A stretch of DNA of 64,000 nt from Spirochaetia bacterium (lineage in GTDB: Bacteria > Spirochaetota > Spirochaetia > Treponematales > Rectinemataceae), in the NCBI GenBank assembly GCA_029975555.1, contig JARKOY010000173.1, forward strand, positions 62,001 through 126,000, in the 5' to 3' direction. Below, piece after piece: positions 41,795-50,366 of the stretch; the stretch's first letter is position 1; the number at the start of each line of letters is the position of its first letter. The notes under the pieces were generated by a model. That model did not search any database. It saw nothing but the letters and a program-made list of their open reading frames with translations, and was not told where the DNA came from. Made by a program: the position numbers and the translations under genes.

Positions 41795-43531
41795 TTACAA
41801 ATCCAGAGCCTTTGTCTCGATTTTTTCGAGCACGCGGGCGACAAACGCGTCGAGTGCGATGCCGTTTTCCTGCCCGCCTGTCCTGAGTCGGACCGAGACG
41901 GTGCGATCGTCCTTCTCTCGCTGGCCGAGGATGACCATGTAGGGAATCTTCTGGTTCTGCGCGTCGCGGATCTTGGCGTTCATACGCTCCTCGGAGAGCA
42001 TGGCCGTCGCCCTGATCCCTTTTCCTTTTAGAATGGCGGTCACTTCCTTCACGTACTCGTCGAACAAGGGTGCGACGGGAATCACGGCCACTTGCTCGGG
42101 GCTCAGCCACAGGGGAAAGGCACCCGCGGTGTGCTCGAGGTAGACGCCGAAGAAGCGCTCGATCGAACCCAGGAGCGCGCGGTGCACCATGTAGGGACGT
42201 TTGCGTTGGCCGTCCGAGTCGATGTACTCGATCTGGAACCGCTCCGACATGTTGAAGTCGAATTGGATCGTGGTCAATTGCCACTCGCGGCCTATGGCGT
42301 CCTTCACCTTGAGGTCGATCTTGGGCCCGTAAAAGGCGCCGCCGCCTTCGTCGATCTCGTAGGCCAGTCCTTCCTTCTCGATGGCCTTCCGCAGAGACTC
42401 GGTGGCCTGCTCCCAGCGGGCCGGGTCGCCCACCGCACCGTCTCCCTTGGGCTTGGTCGCGAGGTAAGCTTTGATTTCCTTAAAGCCCAGGGTCTTGTGC
42501 ATGGAGAGGGAGAAGCGCAGGACCTCCTCGATCTCGCCCTCGATCTGCTCGGGCGTGCAGAAGATGTGCGCGTCGTCCTGGGTGAAGCCACGCACGCGCA
42601 TGAGGCCGTGCAGAGCCCCCGCGCGCTCGTAGCGGTACACGGTGCCGAGCTCCGCCCAGCGCAGGGGCAGGTCGCGGTAGGAGCGGGTCTGGCTTTTGTA
42701 GATCATAATGTGGAAGGGACAGTTCATCGGCTTGATGTAGTAGTTGTCCTCGTCGATCTTCATGGGCGAGTACATGTTCTCCTTATAAAAGCCAAGGTGT
42801 CCCGAGGTTTCCCAGAGCCAACTCTTGCCGATGTGCGGCGTGAAAAGTATCTCGTAGCCGTTTTTGTAGTGCTCCTCACGCCACCAATCCTCGAGGGCGA
42901 CGCGGAAACGCCCCCCCTTGGGATGCCAGTAGATGAGGCCAGCGCCCGCCTCTTCGTGGGTCGAGAAGAGGTCGAGTTCCTTGCCGAGCCTGCGGTTGTC
43001 GCGCTTTTCAGCCTCCTCGAGCATCTTGAGGTAGGCCTCCAATTCGGCCTTACTCGCAAAGGCGTAGGCGTAGATGCGAGTGAGCATGGGGCGAGTCTCG
43101 TCGCCCCGCCAGTAGGCGCCGGCGAGGGTCTTCAGGGTGAAGGCGTCGGGCTTCAGTTCCCTGGTCGATTCGACGTGGGGGCCGCGGCAGAGATCGACAA
43201 AATCTCCTTGCCTGTAGATCGAGATGGTCCCCTCCTCAAGCCCTTCGATGAGCTCGAGCTTGAAGGGCTGATCGCGAAAAAGCTCCTTCGCCTGTTCCTT
43301 GGTCACTTCTTCGCGGACGAAAATCTGATCCTGCGCGATGATCCGACGCATTTCCTTTTCTATCGCGCGCAGGTCTTCCTCCGCCACGGGTTTGGGAAAC
43401 AGAAAATCGTAATAAAAGCCGTCTTGAATCGCAGGGCCTATACCGAACTTCACTCCGCCGTAGAGATGCTGCACCGCCTCGGCCATCACGTGGGCGAAGG
43501 AATGTCGTATCCTCTCAATATCAGCCGCCAT
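41795..43531 (-). CDS. thrS: Threonyl-tRNA synthetase without TGS domain
   Basis: A 578-residue class II synthetase. It starts directly at the second additional domain (R-H-S-F-A-H-V-M-A-E-A); the first 60 or so residues (TGS) found in most bacterial ThrRS are absent, as in Borrelia-type enzymes. The editing site Y-Y-D-F and HVESTRE region are present. The catalytic core has M-N-C-P-F-H near 272 (zinc Cys), R-Y-E-R-A-G near 316, and the H-R-A-L-L-G-S motif near 464. It charges tRNA-Thr. Expression is controlled by a T-box leader. Confidence 0.96.
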   Translation of the reverse strand: MAADIERIRHSFAHVMAEAVQHLYGGVKFGIGPAIQDGFYYDFLFPKPVAEEDLRAIEKEMRRIIAQDQIFVREEVTKEQAKELFRDQPFKLELIEGLEEGTISIYRQGDFVDLCRGPHVESTRELKPDAFTLKTLAGAYWRGDETRPMLTRIYAYAFASKAELEAYLKMLEEAEKRDNRRLGKELDLFSTHEEAGAGLIYWHPKGGRFRVALEDWWREEHYKNGYEILFTPHIGKSWLWETSGHLGFYKENMYSPMKIDEDNYYIKPMNCPFHIMIYKSQTRSYRDLPLRWAELGTVYRYERAGALHGLMRVRGFTQDDAHIFCTPEQIEGEIEEVLRFSLSMHKTLGFKEIKAYLATKPKGDGAVGDPARWEQATESLRKAIEKEGLAYEIDEGGGAFYGPKIDLKVKDAIGREWQLTTIQFDFNMSERFQIEYIDSDGQRKRPYMVHRALLGSIERFFGVYLEHTAGAFPLWLSPEQVAVIPVAPLFDEYVKEVTAILKGKGIRATAMLSEERMNAKIRDAQNQKIPYMVILGQREKDDRTVSVRLRTGGQENGIALDAFVARVLEKIETKALDL

Positions 43532-43558
43532 ATCGTTCTCCTTTCTCTTTCAAGACAT

Positions 43559-43864
43559 AAAAAAAAGCTCCATGGAACACGCCCGCACGTGAAACATGTC
43601 ACGTAAGGACGAATTCCGTGGAGCCCTCTTGCTCTCGGTAATCCGCGGTACCACCTTACTTCGGCTCCCCGCGACGGGGGCCGCTCTCTTCGCCAATAAC
43701 GCATGGCAGACGGTCTGCATTACTGCTGCGCGACAAGCAGGTTCACACAGACTGCTCGGGAGTGGTTTTCGCTGGAGCCCGGCAGGATCCTTCCACCCGC
43801 GACGCGCGGGATCCCTCTCTGTGCGCGAAAGCGTACCAACTACTCTTCTCCGTCAACGCATTTT
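43559..43864 (-). ncRNA. T-box riboswitch with Thr (ACC) specifier and terminator
   Basis: All main T-box elements are visible on the minus strand. Stem I starts with GACGGAGAAGAGTA (43841-43854), which holds the AGTA half of the loop E motif. The specifier loop GAAAACCACTCCCGAG gives codon ACC (43764-43766), a threonine codon. The T-box itself is GTAAGGTGGTACCGCGG (43643-43659), and CGTCCTTAC about 45 bases later can pair with GTAAGG to form the antiterminator. The competing terminator is GCTCCACGGAA/TTCCATGGAGC (43614-43624 and 43567-43577) with one mismatch, ending in eight T (43559-43566). Uncharged tRNA-Thr should stabilise the antiterminator and allow thrS transcription. The leader fills most of the 43532-43971 gap. 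Confidence 0.95.
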
Positions 43865-43869
43865 TTGTT

Positions 43870-43898
43870 ATTTTCCATATGATGCAAAGTGATGTCAA
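43870..43898 (-). promoter_or_regulatory. Promoter of the thrS T-box leader
   Basis: Minus strand consensus TTGACA (43893-43898), 17 bases, GAAAAT (43870-43875). The predicted +1 at about 43863 agrees with the start of the T-box stem I. Confidence 0.6.
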
Positions 43899-43933
43899 GT
43901 GCTCATGTGCGCAAGAAAGACCGTGGAGGTCTC

Positions 43934-43962
43934 TTGTTAAAGTCGCGCGCAATGAGTATTTT
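43934..43962 (+). promoter_or_regulatory. Promoter of clpS-clpA-aat
   Basis: TTGTTA (43934-43939), 17 bases, TATTTT (43957-43962). The ATG at 43972 lies 9 bases further with no Shine-Dalgarno, so a leader of about three bases is predicted. A TATAAT at 43964-43969 is a better hexamer but is only 2 bases from the ATG and has no -35. Confidence 0.4.
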
Positions 43963-43971
43963 TTATAATGT

Positions 43972-44289
43972 ATGGGAACGAAACTCACAGAGACGACGGA
44001 TACGCAGGAGCTGACGCGGGACGACCTTGAGGCGAAGGAGCCCGAAGAATACCGCGTCTATCTCATCAACGACGATTTCACGACGATGGAATTTGTGATA
44101 TCGATTCTCATGACGGTCTTCCACAAGAGCCTTCCGGAAGCGTCGAAGCTCACGTTGGAAGTTCACAGGAGAGGTCGTGGTATGGCAGGATTATACTCCT
44201 ACGACATCGCGATCACCAAAATCCAGCAAGTCCACGCAATGGCCAGACAGCGGGGATTTCCGCTCCGCTGTACAATGGAGAAGGCATGA
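43972..44289 (+). CDS. clpS: ClpS adaptor protein
   Basis: A 105-residue N-recognin. The fold begins Y-R-V-Y-L-I-N-D-D-F-T-T-M-E-F-V near 28, the binding pocket for N-terminal Leu, Phe, Trp or Tyr. A long variable N-terminal tail (residues 1-26) can enter ClpA. It delivers N-degron substrates to ClpAP. Its stop overlaps the clpA start (ATGA). No Shine-Dalgarno is seen. Confidence 0.94.
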   Translation: MGTKLTETTDTQELTRDDLEAKEPEEYRVYLINDDFTTMEFVISILMTVFHKSLPEASKLTLEVHRRGRGMAGLYSYDIAITKIQQVHAMARQRGFPLRCTMEKA

Positions 44290-46568
44290 AAGTAAGCCCT
44301 GAAGTACAGGCGATTTTCAACGCTGCATACAACGAAGCCAAGCTCCGGAGCCACGAATATCTCATGCCGGAGCATATACTCTTTGCAAGCCTCTCGTTCG
44401 AAAAGGTGCGCAATATTTTCGAAAACTGTGACGCCGACCTTGAGCAGATGAAGCGGAGCATCGAGGCGTACTTCGAACAGAAGATGCCCATCGTGCGCAA
44501 TGCCGAACCAATTCAGAGCGCAGGCTTTCAGGCGGTGATCGAGCGCGCAGTGATGCAGTCCCAATCCGCCGGCAAAGAAGAAGTGCAGATTCCTGACCTC
44601 GTCGTCTCGCTCTACGACGAGGAGCGCACCTATGCAGGCTATCTCCTTCGCAAACTCGGCATCAAGCGGCTCCAGCTGCTTGAAGTGCTCTCCCACGGGA
44701 TGAGCGACGAAGACATGGAAGCAGATTCGCTCCCCGAGGAAGAGACCGAAGAGCGCACCGAAGAGGGCGGCAGGGAGAAACACGCGGCAAAGCCTGGCGT
44801 GCTCGAACGCTTTGCGACCGATCTCACCGCGCTGGCCGCAGCCGGAAAACTCGAACCCGTCATCGGCCGCGAGGCCGAAATCGAGCGCACCATCCAGGTG
44901 CTCTCTCGGAGGCTCAAAAATAATCCTATCCACGTCGGAGATGCAGGTGTAGGAAAGACTGCCATCACCGAGGGTCTCGCGCAGCGCATTGCGGCCGGCG
45001 ATGTACCTCCCAAGCTTAAAGGCTACACGATTTGGTCTCTCGATATGGGCGCCCTGCTCGCGGGAACAAAATTCCGCGGCGACTTCGAAGAGCGCGTCAA
45101 AAAGGTCATCGACCTGCTCCTAAAAAAAGAGAAAGCGATCCTCTTCATCGACGAAATCCACACCATCGTCGGTGCGGGGGCCGTCACCGGCAGTACCCTC
45201 GATGCATCAAACCTGCTCAAACCAGCACTCACGTCGGGCAAACTGCGCTGCATCGGGTCGACCACCTACGACGAGTACAATAAGATCTTCGAAAAAGACC
45301 GGGCGCTCTCCCGGCGCTTCCAGAAGATCGACATCGTGGAGCCCTCCATCCCCGAAACCGTCGAAATTCTCAAAGGCCTCCGCTCCAAGTACGAGGAGTA
45401 CCACGATGTGCGCTACAGCGACGAGACGCTCGAAACCGCCGCCAAGCTCGCCGCACAGTTCATCACCGAACGCAAGCTTCCGGACAAGGCCATCGACGTC
45501 ATCGACGAGGCGGGAGCGCTCGCACGGATTCGTGCATACAAAGAGAACCGCGAATCAGAGGTCAAGACGATCGACATCACGCCACACGACATCGAGGTGG
45601 TCATCGCCAAAATTGCGCGGATCCCCGAACGCACGGTCACGTCCTCCGAAAAGGACAGACTCGCCACACTCGAAGGCTCGCTCAAGCAAGAAGTGTTTGG
45701 GCAGGATCATGCCATCGAGGTCGTCGTCAAGGCGGTCAAACGCTCGCGCGCCGGATTCAGGGCTCCCGACAAGCCCATCGCGAACTTCCTCTTCGTCGGC
45801 CCCACGGGCGTCGGCAAGACGGAGCTCGCGCGGCAGCTCTCCAAGCACCTGGGGATCGCGCTGCACCGCTTTGACATGAGCGAATATCAGGAAAAACATA
45901 CGGTGTCGAGACTGATCGGCTCCCCTCCGGGGTATGTCGGCTATGAGGAAGGCGGCCTTCTTACAGATGCCATCCGAAAAACCCCCAACGCGGTGGTTCT
46001 CCTCGATGAGATCGAGAAGGCGCATCCCGACATCTACAACATTCTGCTTCAGATCATGGACTACGCGACGTTGACGGACAATCAGGGCAGAAAGGCCGAC
46101 TTCCGCAACGTCATACTCATCATGACGAGCAACGCAGGCGCCCGCGATATCGGCAAGCCACTCATCGGCTTCGGAGACCAGAAGATCAGCGACTCCGCCC
46201 TCGACGAGGCCGTGGAGCGCGCCTTCAGTCCCGAGTTCCGCAACAGGCTCGATGCGGTGGTGCACTTCAACAATCTGCCCATGGACATCATCGAGCGCAT
46301 CGTCAAAAAAGCCATCGACGAATTCAGCGCCCAGCTCGCCGAGAAGCATGTCACGCTGAAGGTGGAAGACAGCGTAATTCGATTCCTCGCGGAGCGAGGC
46401 TATTCCCGCGAATTTGGTGCGCGCAACATCAGCCGCCTCGTCGAAGACCAGATCAAGACCGTGTTCGTCGACGAAGTGCTCTTCGGCAGACTGGAACACG
46501 GCGGCACCGCGGTGGCCCGCCTCGAAAACGACAAGATAGTCTTCGATATTTCGCCTCGGAATTTCTAA
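44286..46568 (+). CDS. clpA: ATP-dependent Clp protease ATP-binding subunit ClpA
   Basis: A 760-residue two-ring AAA+ unfoldase, the length of E. coli ClpA. An N-terminal repeat domain that docks ClpS (1-145) is followed by an acidic linker. The first ATPase has Walker A G-D-A-G-V-G-K-T near 217 and I-L-F-I-D-E-I-H. The second has G-P-T-G-V-G-K-T near 504 and V-V-L-L-D-E-I-E. The I-G-F tripeptide loop for ClpP docking is present in P-L-I-G-F-G-D-Q near 625. clpP is not in the window. No middle coiled coil, so it is ClpA and not ClpB/ClpC. Confidence 0.96.
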   Translation: MKVSPEVQAIFNAAYNEAKLRSHEYLMPEHILFASLSFEKVRNIFENCDADLEQMKRSIEAYFEQKMPIVRNAEPIQSAGFQAVIERAVMQSQSAGKEEVQIPDLVVSLYDEERTYAGYLLRKLGIKRLQLLEVLSHGMSDEDMEADSLPEEETEERTEEGGREKHAAKPGVLERFATDLTALAAAGKLEPVIGREAEIERTIQVLSRRLKNNPIHVGDAGVGKTAITEGLAQRIAAGDVPPKLKGYTIWSLDMGALLAGTKFRGDFEERVKKVIDLLLKKEKAILFIDEIHTIVGAGAVTGSTLDASNLLKPALTSGKLRCIGSTTYDEYNKIFEKDRALSRRFQKIDIVEPSIPETVEILKGLRSKYEEYHDVRYSDETLETAAKLAAQFITERKLPDKAIDVIDEAGALARIRAYKENRESEVKTIDITPHDIEVVIAKIARIPERTVTSSEKDRLATLEGSLKQEVFGQDHAIEVVVKAVKRSRAGFRAPDKPIANFLFVGPTGVGKTELARQLSKHLGIALHRFDMSEYQEKHTVSRLIGSPPGYVGYEEGGLLTDAIRKTPNAVVLLDEIEKAHPDIYNILLQIMDYATLTDNQGRKADFRNVILIMTSNAGARDIGKPLIGFGDQKISDSALDEAVERAFSPEFRNRLDAVVHFNNLPMDIIERIVKKAIDEFSAQLAEKHVTLKVEDSVIRFLAERGYSREFGARNISRLVEDQIKTVFVDEVLFGRLEHGGTAVARLENDKIVFDISPRNF

Positions 46569-46585
46569 AGCATGGAGTTGCGCCG

Positions 46586-47374
46586 ATGCGATGGTTGACC
46601 ATGCCCGAATACCTCGACGAGACGGAGGACTACCGCTTTCCGCCGGCAGCGAGCGCGACGCAGCGCGGCGTCGTCGCCTATGGCGGGAACCTCTCTCCGG
46701 GTGCTCTTCTGTCCGCGTATCGACAGGGCATCTTTCCGTGGCCTTCCACGCCCGCGCTGCTGCAGTGGTGCAGCCCGGACCCCCGTTGCATCATTCTGCC
46801 AGAGACTCTCTCCATCACGGAGTCTGCGCAGAAGGCCCTGAAAAAGGCGCTGCGGCAGGGGTCCCCCTACAGGCTCACCCTGGATGCGGCCTTCTCCGAG
46901 GTCATCGGCAATTGTGCAAGCGTCCCTCGGCCGGGGCAGCCCGGCACATGGATTTTTCCCAATCTGATACGGGGATACACCGAACTACACAAGCTGGGGT
47001 ACGCCCATTCGGTCGAAGTCTGGAAGGGGGGCTCCCTTGTCGGAGGCCTCTACGGCGTGAGCATCGGCACGGCCTTTTTCGGAGAATCGATGTTCAGCCT
47101 CGAGAGCAACGCATCCAAAATCGGCTTTCTCTCGTTGGCCACGACGCTCTTTGCCCGCGGGTTCGCCTTTATCGACTGCCAGGTCTATACGCCATACCTC
47201 GCGCTGATGGGAGGCATCGACGTGCCGCGGCCGCGCTATCTCTCCATGCTTAGGCGGGCGCTGGCTTCTCCGACGCTGAAAGGCAACTGGGCTGAAACCT
47301 TCCCCGACTTTCCGAATACCGAGCTTATCCTCTCTTTCAAAAAGATGTCGAAAACAATACCATATCACACGTAG
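46586..47374 (+). CDS. aat: Leucyl/phenylalanyl-tRNA-protein transferase
   Basis: A 262-residue L/F-transferase: V-A-Y-G-G-N-L-S-P near 29, A-Y-R-Q-G-I-F-P-W near 44, W-C-S-P-D-P-R near 61 and V-E-V-W-K-G-G-S-L-V-G-G-L-Y-G near 144, with F-G-E-S-M-F-S near 165. It adds Leu or Phe to N-terminal Lys/Arg, creating the degron read by ClpS. With clpS-clpA upstream (17-base gap) it completes an N-end rule operon. Confidence 0.95.
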   Translation: MRWLTMPEYLDETEDYRFPPAASATQRGVVAYGGNLSPGALLSAYRQGIFPWPSTPALLQWCSPDPRCIILPETLSITESAQKALKKALRQGSPYRLTLDAAFSEVIGNCASVPRPGQPGTWIFPNLIRGYTELHKLGYAHSVEVWKGGSLVGGLYGVSIGTAFFGESMFSLESNASKIGFLSLATTLFARGFAFIDCQVYTPYLALMGGIDVPRPRYLSMLRRALASPTLKGNWAETFPDFPNTELILSFKKMSKTIPYHT

Positions 47375-47392
47375 TAAACGAATGGGGAACAG

Positions 47393-49207
47393 ATGAAACT
47401 GCTTTTTGTACAACTGCCTTCGCAGATGCCCGACTGGAGTTCGGCCCCGGCAAACGTTCCTCTCGCGGCGGGGTACTTGGCTTCCTACGCCGAATCGAAG
47501 GGCCTGCTCGCTCGCCGAGAATGGACAATTCTGGAGCCCGAAATTGCGAATTTCGGCTCTGACGCTTCGATCATCTCATCGATCAGCGCCCGTGAACCCG
47601 ACATCGTCGCCTTCACGCTCTATTCATGGAACCTCGAGCGCAGCCTCTTCATCGCAGAGAAGCTCACTTCTCTCCTCCCCCGCGCGCGCCTGATCGCGGG
47701 GGGCCCCGAAGTCGTCGAACACATGCCCATCTCCGTCAGAAGCCCCTTCCACAGCCTCGTCTACGGCGAAGGGGAAGATGCCTTTGCGGCGGTGCTGCAG
47801 GATATTCAGGAACATCGCCCCCTCTCGCCATCCTATCATTCCGAGACCCTCATCGATCTGTCGGAGCTGCCCAACCCGTACTTGAGCGGCGCCCTCCGCT
47901 TCGATCCAAACGTCCAGGTCCACCTCGAGACCATGCGCGGCTGCAACGCCAGATGCTCCTATTGTTATTATGGAAAGAATTACAAAGTAATCCGCCGTTT
48001 TCCTCACGAGCAGGCAATCGAGGTGATCCGCGCAGCCTCAGAGGCTGGGGTCTCCGAGATCTACATCATGGACCCCAATTTTCAGAGCGGCCCCGATTTT
48101 GCCGGCAGATTGAGGGACATCGCCTACGCAAACCATGCGCACACGCCGATCCACACCGAGCTCAGGCTCGAAGGGATCAACGAGGAGATCGCCGGTCTCT
48201 TGAAAGAAGCGGGCGTCGCCTCCGTGGAGGTCGGCCTTCAGAGCGTCAACCCCAAGGCGCTTGAGGCAGTCCACCGCAGCTTCGACAGGAAGGCGTTCGA
48301 ACGCGGCGCAGAGCTGTTGCAGAAGCACAAGATCATGATAAAGACCGGACTCATTCTGGGGCTGCCCTACGACGGCTACGAGCAGGTAATAGAGACCTTC
48401 GACTTCCTCGGCATGCAGGGGCTCGGCCAGGAGGCAGAACTGTATCCGCTCTCGCTGCTTCCCGGAACGGAGATCAGAGAACGGGCGGACGAATACGGTA
48501 TGAGCTCGATGGAGATTCCGCCCTACCTCGTGACCAGCACCCACTGGATATCCTACGACGATATGGTCGATGCAATCGCGACATTCGAGGAGAGCTTCGA
48601 CGTCGAGTGGGCGATGCCCCCGGCTCCTCACTTTCAGCTCTTCAAAGAAGGGTTCGTCTCTTTCATCGACACGCGGAAGCCGGAGAACATAGACTGGATG
48701 CGCCTCAACCCCGAAAAGCTCTCGAATTCGATCACGCTGTTGGTCGACGCCGACGACCCGGAAACCCTCGCCAGAATCGTCCGTGCGGCCAGAGACCTAC
48801 GGAAGGACAACCCCTACACGTTGTACCAGATCGTACTCACGAGCGAAACCAGAATCCCCTCAGAAAAACTGGTGGACAGGATCAGAGATGCCTTCCTCAA
48901 TCCAGAACATTATTACGAGCTTGCGAACTCTTTCTCGCCAGATCCACAGACGAGCTATCAGGCGAGAATGTTTTTTGCGACCAAGAACTTCAGCCTCGCC
49001 TACCGGGCCCTCGAAGAGGCACAGGACATGGAGACGATGGTCGTCCTCAACGGCCGCGGCGGGTACAACGCCGATCGGCTGGCAGAACTCTTGCCCTACG
49101 TGATCTTCGACAAGCAGACTCTCCCCTTCGACCGGCTGTATGAGCTCATTTCGATCTACGCCGATTTTCCTCACATGCTCATCGAGGCCCCCGAAGGGCT
49201 CCTCTAG
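47393..49207 (+). CDS. B12-binding-domain radical SAM protein
   Basis: A 604-residue protein. Residues 1 to about 140 form a cobalamin-binding-like Rossmann domain (P-L-A-A-G-Y-L-A-S-Y and G-G-P-E-V-V). The radical SAM domain carries C184/C188/C191 (C-N-A-R-C-S-Y-C) and the L-P-G-T-E-I-R-E-R segment near 357. The last 200 residues are unassigned. The DxHxxG cobalamin ligand motif is not evident, so B12 may not bind by the usual His. It belongs to the large family next to methylthiotransferases and BchE-type enzymes; substrate unknown. GGGGA precedes the ATG. Confidence 0.88.
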   Translation: MKLLFVQLPSQMPDWSSAPANVPLAAGYLASYAESKGLLARREWTILEPEIANFGSDASIISSISAREPDIVAFTLYSWNLERSLFIAEKLTSLLPRARLIAGGPEVVEHMPISVRSPFHSLVYGEGEDAFAAVLQDIQEHRPLSPSYHSETLIDLSELPNPYLSGALRFDPNVQVHLETMRGCNARCSYCYYGKNYKVIRRFPHEQAIEVIRAASEAGVSEIYIMDPNFQSGPDFAGRLRDIAYANHAHTPIHTELRLEGINEEIAGLLKEAGVASVEVGLQSVNPKALEAVHRSFDRKAFERGAELLQKHKIMIKTGLILGLPYDGYEQVIETFDFLGMQGLGQEAELYPLSLLPGTEIRERADEYGMSSMEIPPYLVTSTHWISYDDMVDAIATFEESFDVEWAMPPAPHFQLFKEGFVSFIDTRKPENIDWMRLNPEKLSNSITLLVDADDPETLARIVRAARDLRKDNPYTLYQIVLTSETRIPSEKLVDRIRDAFLNPEHYYELANSFSPDPQTSYQARMFFATKNFSLAYRALEEAQDMETMVVLNGRGGYNADRLAELLPYVIFDKQTLPFDRLYELISIYADFPHMLIEAPEGLL

Positions 49208-49219
49208 CTCACCTCTCGA

Positions 49220-50197
49220 TCAGTACATCCTCCTCGGATCGGCCTTCCAGATTCCATTGCCGGTCTGCAGATAAGCCCTGATGTTCCGCATCGTATCCTG
49301 CACCGATTTGGCCGTGGCTTGGTTTGTGGAGCCCCCTACGTGCGGTGAAAGAACCACATTGGGCAGGGTGTGGATCGGATACCTCGACGGTGCACCTACG
49401 ACGCCGGTGGTGGGGTAGGTGTACCAGGTGTCCACCGCCGCACCTTTAAGCACGCCGCTCTTGAGCGCCTCGTACAAGCCTTCTTCGTCCACGATTGAAC
49501 CGCGTCCCACGTTGACCAAAAATTTGCCCTTCATGCTCATGATAAGATCTTTGGAGATGAGGCCCTCGGTCTCACGCGTGGCCGGCAAGGTGATAAACAC
49601 TATCTCCCCGAGGTCCAAGGCCTCTTTCAGGCCCGGAAGCACCGCATCGAAGTGTTGTGGGACCTCAGCGCCTTTCGTCCTGCGCCAGCCGTACACCTTG
49701 CAGTCGAAGGCCTTGAGCAGCTTCGCCAGCTCCTTGCCGATGGCACCGGTTCCCAGGATGCTGCAGCTTCGTCCATAGAGGCTGTCCCAGTTGTCTTCGG
49801 CGCCGCGATTTACCCAGAAACCATGCCAGACTTCATTCTTAAGGTCATTGTGGTATTCGATGATCCTTCCATAGAAAGCGAGCGTCATGGCCAGAGCGTG
49901 CTCGGCGACATCGAAGGCGTTAGAGTGCACGTTGTAGACTTCGATCCCTCGCTCAATGAGCAACTCCGCAGGCAGATGATTCAGCCCCGTGAAAGGCTGA
50001 AAGATGGCCTTCAGCCTGACTGCCTCGGAAATGACGCGGTGAGGTATGCGCCCGGCGATGATGAGGTCCAGAGAGGCGATCTCGGGAGCGTCGGCGCCAA
50101 GCCCCTCGTACCACGTGTGCTCGGCAAATTCTTGTCGCAGTTGTGCGATGGCCGGACCCCACACGGAGTGCAGCGGCATGAATGAACCTATATGCAT
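49220..50197 (-). CDS. D-isomer-specific 2-hydroxyacid dehydrogenase family protein
   Basis: A 325-residue NAD-dependent dehydrogenase. The Rossmann loop is L-G-T-G-A-I-G-K near 149, the catalytic Arg lies in V-N-V-G-R-G-S-I near 235, and the catalytic His in L-S-P-H-V-G-G near 291. The usual D-V-F-x-x-E-P segment is replaced by D-T-W-Y-T-Y-P-T-T-G, so the acid partner of His is not the standard Glu. This resembles the formate dehydrogenase-like branch. GGGAGG precedes the ATG at 50197; the frame extends upstream without protein character. Substrate unknown. Confidence 0.88.
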   Translation of the reverse strand: MHIGSFMPLHSVWGPAIAQLRQEFAEHTWYEGLGADAPEIASLDLIIAGRIPHRVISEAVRLKAIFQPFTGLNHLPAELLIERGIEVYNVHSNAFDVAEHALAMTLAFYGRIIEYHNDLKNEVWHGFWVNRGAEDNWDSLYGRSCSILGTGAIGKELAKLLKAFDCKVYGWRRTKGAEVPQHFDAVLPGLKEALDLGEIVFITLPATRETEGLISKDLIMSMKGKFLVNVGRGSIVDEEGLYEALKSGVLKGAAVDTWYTYPTTGVVGAPSRYPIHTLPNVVLSPHVGGSTNQATAKSVQDTMRNIRAYLQTGNGIWKADPRRMY

Positions 50198-50366
50198 TGT
50201 CGCGACCTCCCTTGAAAAAAATAGAATGTCGTATATATATGCAAGCATATTTTTTGCTCCCGGCGCAAGAGGCATCATGAAATTCTTATGCCTTTGCGAT
50301 ATAGATTGAGAAGGCTGCGAACTTCCTCGAAACATGCCGATATTAAGAAAGGGAGAGTTATAAACG

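Noticed and set aside
43964-43969. TATAAT just before clpS as its -10 box
   Set aside because: It ends two bases from the ATG and has no -35 at 16-18 bases; TTGTTA/TATTTT gives a workable promoter instead.
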